From Harmonia axyridis (Eukaryota; Arthropoda; Insecta; Coleoptera; Coccinellidae), in contig NC_059503.1 in the NCBI RefSeq assembly GCF_914767665.1, forward strand, positions 57,988,352 through 58,052,351: a stretch of DNA of 64,000 bases. The letters run 5' to 3'. Below, piece by piece: positions 58,804-64,000 of this stretch. Below the pieces are notes generated by a model that saw only the letters and a program-made list of their open reading frames with translations, was not told the origin of the DNA and searched no databases. How positions within the stretch are numbered: the stretch's first letter is position 1; each line of letters begins with the position of its first letter. The position numbers were made by a program, and so were the translations under genes.

Positions 58804-58876
58804 GCCCGGGTAGCTCAGTCGGTAGAGCATTGGACTTTTAATCCAAGGGTCCAGGGTTCAAGTCCCTGCTCGGGCG
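58804..58876 (+). tRNA. tRNA-Lys (UUU)
   Basis: A 73-nt cloverleaf. The acceptor stem GCCCGGG pairs with CTCGGGC with one G-T pair, discriminator G. D arm TAGCTCAGTCGGTAGAGC, anticodon loop CTTTTAA with TTT, T arm CCAGGGTTCAAGTCCCTG (the expected GGTTCAA box B). No intron. Internal A and B boxes are canonical, and a TTTT terminator follows at 58882-58885. Likely functional. Confidence 0.95.
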
Positions 58877-58881
58877 AAACA

Positions 58882-58885
58882 TTTT
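58882..58885 (+). terminator. Pol III terminator of tRNA-Lys
   Basis: A minimal TTTT run six bases after the tRNA end. Confidence 0.6.
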
Positions 58886-59368
58886 GCGCTTCTAAATCAA
58901 TAATTTTGAAATCGAATATGAACAATGTCATATATCCCTTTTATTGAATACAAGACAAATATCTAAAAATTAGTGTAAATAAATATTTATTGAAAGCATT
59001 ACACATTTGTCAGGTTAAAAACTAAATCAATAAGGTGAGAGTTGCCGTAGGCCACATATAACTGAAACTGATTATCGGAGGAATTACTTATTATTATGGA
59101 GAATGTCGTTAACTTGCTTTAGCTAATAATTTTCTATTATTGTATATTTTTGTCATTGCAATGTAATGATAGATAGCGTTGATAGCGACTATACAATTAA
59201 AATTTTTTTCGATTAAAAAGTAACTTTTTTCATTTGCATTAACTCTTCAACAGGCTTAAAAATTTACTGAAAAAGATGAAAGTTCTATTTCCAAAATTTC
59301 CTATGAAATAGCCAATATATTACCCAAGCATTTCCTCAAATACATATGATATATACTGCTGCACAACC
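58886..59368. other. Spacer between tRNA genes
   Basis: AT-rich and non-coding; nothing recognised. Confidence 0.4.
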
Positions 59369-59442
59369 GGCGCCGTGGCTTAGTTGGTTAAAGCGCCTGT
59401 CTAGTAAACAGGAGATCGAGGGTTCGAATCCCTCCGGGGCCT
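59369..59442 (+). tRNA. tRNA-Thr (AGU)
   Basis: A 74-nt cloverleaf. The anticodon stem-loop CCTGTCTAGTAAACAGG carries AGT, read as IGU after deamination. The T arm GAGGGTTCGAATCCCTC is perfect. The acceptor stem GGCGCCG pairs with CGGGGCC except for a G-G mismatch at the fourth pair, where a G-T or G-C is usual; the stem is otherwise sound. No intron. It lies on the same strand as tRNA-Lys, about 490 bp downstream, and is followed at once by a T run. Confidence 0.93.
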
Positions 59443-59447
59443 TTTTT
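59442..59447 (+). terminator. Pol III terminator of tRNA-Thr
   Basis: Six T residues begin at the discriminator position. Confidence 0.7.
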
Positions 59448-59449
59448 GT

Positions 59450-60429
59450 TTTTGTCATGCAGAATTTTGAATTGAATGATGATTATTCTGCAAATTCGTA
59501 CTCTTTCAAAATGGTTTTGAAGTGTTAGTAATTAATTTATCACTAATTTCAATATAAAGTTTGACTCTCGATATCTTTTGTATGATTATTAAAATACCCA
59601 GTAGGTATTTCTATATTGTGTTTCCATTGTAAGTAAAACTACCTGGAAAGTCGCTCTATACCTATATTTCGTCAAACCAAAAAATAATCGTAACCGTATC
59701 TATTAGAGCTGACTGCTGAACTGAGAAGGTGAATTGAACTCTGTATATCAACTACATTTTTGTTAATTTTTGCGAAGATGGTTACTCCTTGCCCGTTATT
59801 ATCTCTGAATAATTATTCGGGTTGAGTTGGATTGATATTTTACTTCCGAATTCGTAGATATACATCAAGGAAAAAAAAAGTAGTAGGTCGATGCAAATTT
59901 TCGCCTTCCTATTCTCAGAAATCCATCGACTACTACACTATCCTTCAACTCATTGCCTGGAACTAAGGAATCTGTTATAAAAGCCTTCAGCGAAGAATCA
60001 TGACTATGCATAAATTTAAATGGGTGTAATATCCGCGATGAACGAACGAACTAGAAGGCTTATAGTTCGGTGTATTTAAAATAGCTAAGGGCTACAGAGA
60101 TATCGACAGCCAGGCGAAAACAATATAATAATATGGGTCCCTAATTGGGACTAGAGCTACCGACGTACGCGGATGAGAGAAGACGCCAGTGGCGTAGACG
60201 CGATGAGACGGGACGAAGATGTGAAGAACCTGAACGTTTTCTGATTCCGCTTGATACTTCTTCAATTACTCGTCATGAATTTTGATAATTTGAGGGAATA
60301 ATTATCGCAGGAAAACAGCTGTTCTGGTGTCGAGGTTTTTTGAGCTGATTTTATATCAATTTGATGTCCTCATTGATGTATTCATTAGTTATACAAAATA
60401 CAATATTATGTCGAACTTACAAACAAAAA
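59450..60429. other. Unassigned sequence
   Basis: No recognisable gene. A patch at 60140-60230 is purine-rich and GC-richer (GACGCCAGTGGCGTAGACG). Confidence 0.3.
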
Positions 60430-60895
60430 AAACATTGAAGAAATCAAGTCACTCAACACTTCGAGAGCTTCTTTTCCGCCACATTCTTGAATGTTTTTTT
60501 AACAGTTCGTTTTTAAACTCCAGCAGTAATCTGCCATCATGTGCCTGTTCCATCTTCTTTGGTAGCGGTCCTCCATAACTTTAATATCTCGGTGGAATCT
60601 TTCACCTTGTTCCTCACTCATGTCTCCTAAATTATCAGGTAAACGGTCTAAGTGGCTGTGTGCATGTATAGTGTATTTTAAAACTCATATTGCACCTTAA
60701 GCATCTTACTCAATCTTGCTTATGGTCGCCTAGAAAATTTTCTACAACTACAAAAAATGATTTCCAAGCTTCTCCTTCAACATTATTAATTGAATTTTTG
60801 AAGGCAGGATACTTGATTAATTGCCTTATTTGTGGGTCGTCAAATATCCCTGGGATAACAGAAATTCATGAAAAACTTTTATGTCGATCAATTTA
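60430..60895 (-). pseudogene. Relic of a dispersed insect protein family
   Basis: The minus strand shows IPGIFDDPQIRQLIKYPAFK, NNVEGEAWKSFFVVVENFLG, RCNMSFKIHY, and then GERFHRDIKVMEDRYQRRWN followed by RHMMADYCWSLKTNC. This block occurs in many copies in insect genomes in uncharacterised, repeat-like proteins. Stops and frameshifts (for example in KIHYTCTQ, where KIHFLHSHL would be usual) mark it as broken. Its biochemical role is unknown to me. Confidence 0.6.
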
Positions 60896-61111
60896 ACAAT
60901 ACTATCCTCCTGAATTTCGGTATGAATATTCGAGTGATTATTTTACACATACAGATTTTTTTCACCCTGGCTCCTCTGTTGTTTATAATCCTCATGAAGT
61001 TGTATATGGGGTCTGAAAATATCATTATGAATATGGATACGTAATTTTGACTGCGTCAAAGTTTTTTGAGTTAAATCAGTATTTTTTAATTTTGCGTGCC
61101 TATACATCATA

Positions 61112-61545
61112 GAAATGCACGCTGCTGCAAGTGAAAGTGTTGGAGAATATCCAAATTTATCCATTTCTCGGAGCGCACAACATTGGGGCCTCTCTCACGA
61201 CACATTATGGCTTCTCTTACGACACATTATGGCTTATTCTCATTTGGTTTCGCATCTCCATCCGTATTAGTTTCAGTCGACACAAGAATAGGAGGCAGAT
61301 GACCATGGAATGGGTAGGACATATGCCGATTGGGTACTTGAACAACAACGTTTGGATAACGATTTTCCGCATCGAAGTTTCTTCAACGACGAAGCACATT
61401 TTTCACTTAGTTCCTATGTTAACAACAAAATAACCGCTGAGAGGTCATTTCATCCACAAAATGTTACTGTTTGTTGTGCAATTTGGTCTGGTAGAGTGAA
61501 TGGCCCAAACTTATTTGAAAATGAGTCTTATTTGACAGTTATTTG
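61112..61545 (+). pseudogene. Transposase relic related to the DD41D group
   Basis: The plus strand reads ASESVGEYPNLSISR, LSHDTLW (linker HTH), RTYADWVLEQQRLDNDF, FFNDEAHFSLSSYVNNK (first catalytic Asp), FHPQNVTVCCAIWSGRVNGP and NLFENES, then ends. It includes the linker that the five short DD41D copies have lost. A 22-bp tandem duplication (CGACACATTATGGCTTCTC and neighbour) interrupts it at about 61198-61235. Confidence 0.7.
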
Positions 61546-61551
61546 AGTTTT

Positions 61552-61885
61552 GTCTCACACTTTGAAGAGATCTGTGCCTCTCCTTGTAAGTCACTGAGGT
61601 TCATGTTCAGCAGCTTTGGGGAATTCAATGATTTGTTTGATCTTAGGAACGTTTACTACCCGCTTGTTGTTAGTAAGTTGAAATATGCTAATTTGATATG
61701 GTTTCCAATATATGCAATTCCAGAGAAAGTTTTTGGAGTATGTCATGTTCAAGAGGACAGGGAGATATTCTAAGCGTGATGTTGATCTTTTGGGTATCAT
61801 GGAGTTTTGGCTTTATTGCAAGAAAATTTATTATGAAGTTATAACTAGGAATTCTTACTAAATAAAGCAATATTATTATTATCAT
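61552..61885 (+). pseudogene. LINE 3' relic
   Basis: The frame 61543-61773 contains CASPCKSLRFMF, EFNDLFDLRNVYYPLVVSKL then KYANLIWFPIYAIPEKV, the region after the catalytic part of CR1/jockey-like reverse transcriptases. The sequence ends with AAATAAAGCAATATTATTATT at about 61861-61885, a 3' tail. It begins immediately after the transposase relic. Confidence 0.65.
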
Positions 61886-61889
61886 AAAA

Positions 61890-64000
61890 ATCCCCATGGA
61901 CAGTAATTTCTTCTTTCGGCTATGTGAAAGTCACAACAACGTCTTGTGATTTATGTTTGGATTATTTTCGTGGGGTTATGCGAAAGATCGTGTTTGCGCC
62001 AATAATCTTCTTACTATTGAAGATCTGAAAACCAACATCCATTAGGTTAGGTTCTCTGCCTAAGTCAGCAGCTTTCCGTGATGGGAGTACTTGTAGTAAC
62101 TGCCTGCTGTAAATAAGACACTGAAACTAAGACTGACTAGAAACTGTGGCGTGGCTAATCGTAGCTAGCTACATTCCCCATACCTAAACACTCCCATGTT
62201 CCCTAAAAACCACATTCCTGCCATTACCTCGCCACTCCTCATAACATCCTCTAATGTCTATCTTTCCAAGCGACAGGTTCTATCAGAACGAGCAAGAAGA
62301 CAAGAGAAGCAGAGCAGCCAGCCAGCCGGCTGGATCCACCAAGAAGGAGGTAGAGGTGCAGAACCGACCAGACAGAGGCCACAATAGTAGGTCGAAATTA
62401 TTGACAGGTCTATCATAACGAGACAAAAGAGGCCGGGAAGGAAGCAAGAAGATGCCAACTGTTGGATGTGAGTAAGTTGTGAAATAGGGACTATTATGTT
62501 TCTGTTGGTGCCAGTTTAGGACCTAGAGTGTAATTCTCGGTACACTATTCGACTTTAATGTCCTCGAAACTAAGGAAACGAGGATAAAGGTATGTTAGCA
62601 CTCTGCTCAAACCCACTGCTCACAGTCAAAACTACTGAACTCCCTTTTAAAAATCCCCATCCTTATAACTTCCCTGTACAAACTAAGGCTGATCAGAACT
62701 TAGGGTTTGCGTTAGTTGTCCAAGTTCACAAGACCAGGGTCAAAAGGCGTCTCCTTGTGGATATAAGTTCTAAAGGAGGAGGTTTGTCGACCAAGTCCCT
62801 GTGGGGAACTTCCTCAGGCTTGAGTTTCGTAATCAGAGCTATGGGGGAAACCACGGAACGAGGAAGGTCATAGGCCATTTTTTCAGGCTACCTTAGATGA
62901 CTCTACCACCTTCAAGGAATTGTTCCTATAGGGCAGGACAGCGCGAAACAAGAAGGATATTTCGCCGTAGAGTACCAAACCCTTGGTGAGCCGGCCGCAC
63001 TGAGGCTGAACGCGTTGGTGTCTTTGGAACATTTTTCTACTGGTTCGGCGGAGGAGTAATGGAGGTTTTCAGTGAGTATTCCACAAGGATTGAGTCCTGT
63101 AAGAGATCACGCAGAGAGCATTTAAATGAAGATGTATACCACACATACCTAATGGTAAGGTCCAAGCAGTTTATGAAAATAAAAATTTGATCGATATTAT
63201 GAATGAAAGGGTGTTTTATTCACTTTTACCTTTTGAAATAAGTATGTTCATCAGAAATTATGTAGCCCGATGTGTCGAACATTGATTAATGGACAATTCG
63301 CGCCCGCCACTGGCTTGGGAGTATGAAAGCTGGCCCACGAAGAGCTGGGGGTTTATTTCTTCAATTGACTATCAGGGGAAGCTCCAAAATGGAACAAATC
63401 GCCCAGGGAAACAAATTCGAATCGACAGCAGCGCGGCGCAGCGGTATCGCATTCCGAATTACTCGATTGTTTCGTTCGGGCCCGCTTTTGTTTTCATTTT
63501 CGTCAGATGCTCAGATGTTTTCGGCGTCGAATTTATGCAAAATGCGGACAAACTGAAGGAACGAAACTTGTAAATGAACGGCTGAAAGGGGATCTTATCG
63601 TCGGTATTCGAGGAGGTTTCTGTTATTGATTCATTCCGAACAGGAAATGGGTTATAACTTGGTTTTGGGGGGGTTTTGTTTTTATTATAGGCGGAACATC
63701 CGACGAAAAGGCCCTTCATAGTAAATTTCGTCAATTTTTCCTAGAACTATTAGGGTTAAGGCGGTGAATTTCTTGAAATTAATAGTTGTGAAAATAAGGG
63801 TGAATAAACATTATAACTTGTTTTCTCAGATATAAATTTTGTTGGACTGCTGGGATTCACTTGTTGACTTTAAAAACCGGATGTGTGGTTATCCACAAAT
63901 GTGAATCTGAGTAAAATCATGTTGTCTCTCATTATAAGTAAAAAACAGTTATTATTATATAGGTTTATGTTGAAATTGGTGTAATATTTTGATTTATCAT
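61890..64000. other. Unassigned, GC-richer end of the window
   Basis: Several frames here are longer than elsewhere but unrecognised (62592-62873, opening MLALCSNPLL; 63289-63573, opening MDNSRPPLAW). Near 63050-63180 the plus strand reads VFSEYSTRIESCKRSRREHL followed by NEDVYHTYLMV, which looks protein-like and may be the end of a decayed retroelement. Two similar segments, ACAGGTTCTATCAGAACGAG and ACAGGTCTATCATAACGAG, lie at 62274 and 62405. A host first exon or CpG-rich region cannot be excluded. Confidence 0.3.

Noticed and set aside
60327..60578. Plus-strand frame beginning MSRFFELILY
   Set aside because: It lies opposite the minus-strand GERFHRDIKVMEDRYQ relic and shows no domain.

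Overview
The window looks like gene-poor, AT-rich insect nuclear DNA. The mix of Tc1/mariner, hAT, jockey-like, CR1-like and RTE-like relics, together with the insect-style tRNA genes, makes a beetle or similar insect likely; this is an inference from the repeats, not proof. There is no bacterial gene organisation. I found no protein-coding host gene I can name. The only clearly functional host genes are two tRNAs: tRNA-Lys(UUU) at 58.80 kb and tRNA-Thr(AGU) at 59.37 kb. Nearly everything else recognisable is a transposable element or its wreckage.

The most striking content is a set of five copies (2.69-3.60, 7.80-8.74, 9.85-10.78, 45.00-45.94 and 50.61-51.54 kb) of one short (about 0.9 kb) Tc1/mariner-type element with D,D41D spacing (rosa-like). 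All five carry the same internal deletion: about 35 N-terminal codons are fused out of frame to the catalytic core. This is therefore a deletion derivative that spread after it was made and must have been moved in trans. Copy 1 sits inside another repeat whose uninterrupted paralogue lies at 26 kb, which gives an internal empty-site comparison.

A second pair, in inverted orientation (17.69-18.76 and 42.58-43.46 kb), has matching outer ends, an inner inverted repeat built on a TGACGTCA palindrome, and inward-facing first exons. One exon opens an unidentified protein and, in the first copy only, the other encodes a THAP zinc finger. It looks like the two ends of a larger two-gene DNA transposon joined after loss of the middle.

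Other elements by region: a nearly intact 1.5-kb Tc1 (DD34E) at 19.96-21.48 kb broken by only three in-frame stops; two mariner relics (38.5 and 47.7 kb) and a mariner end (6.55 kb); hAT relics (18.8 and 36.0 kb); a 5'-truncated LINE with intact reverse transcriptase motifs (11.65-13.1 kb, minus strand); and numerous shorter LINE relics, some with RNase H domains. There are also foldback elements at 26.0, 28.0 and 51.6 kb, the last with the tail of a SWIM-finger protein, a 61-bp tandem repeat at 28.4 kb, and a broken copy of a dispersed insect protein family at 60.4-60.9 kb.

The long stretches between (notably 31.6-34.7, 43.5-45.0, 45.9-47.7 and 53.6-58.8 kb) hold nothing I can assign. They may be intron or intergenic DNA. 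Short GC-richer patches at 19.4, 27.0, 30.0-30.4, 33.1, 35.6, 50.0 and 57.0 kb could be host regulatory or exonic sequence, but I cannot show it.
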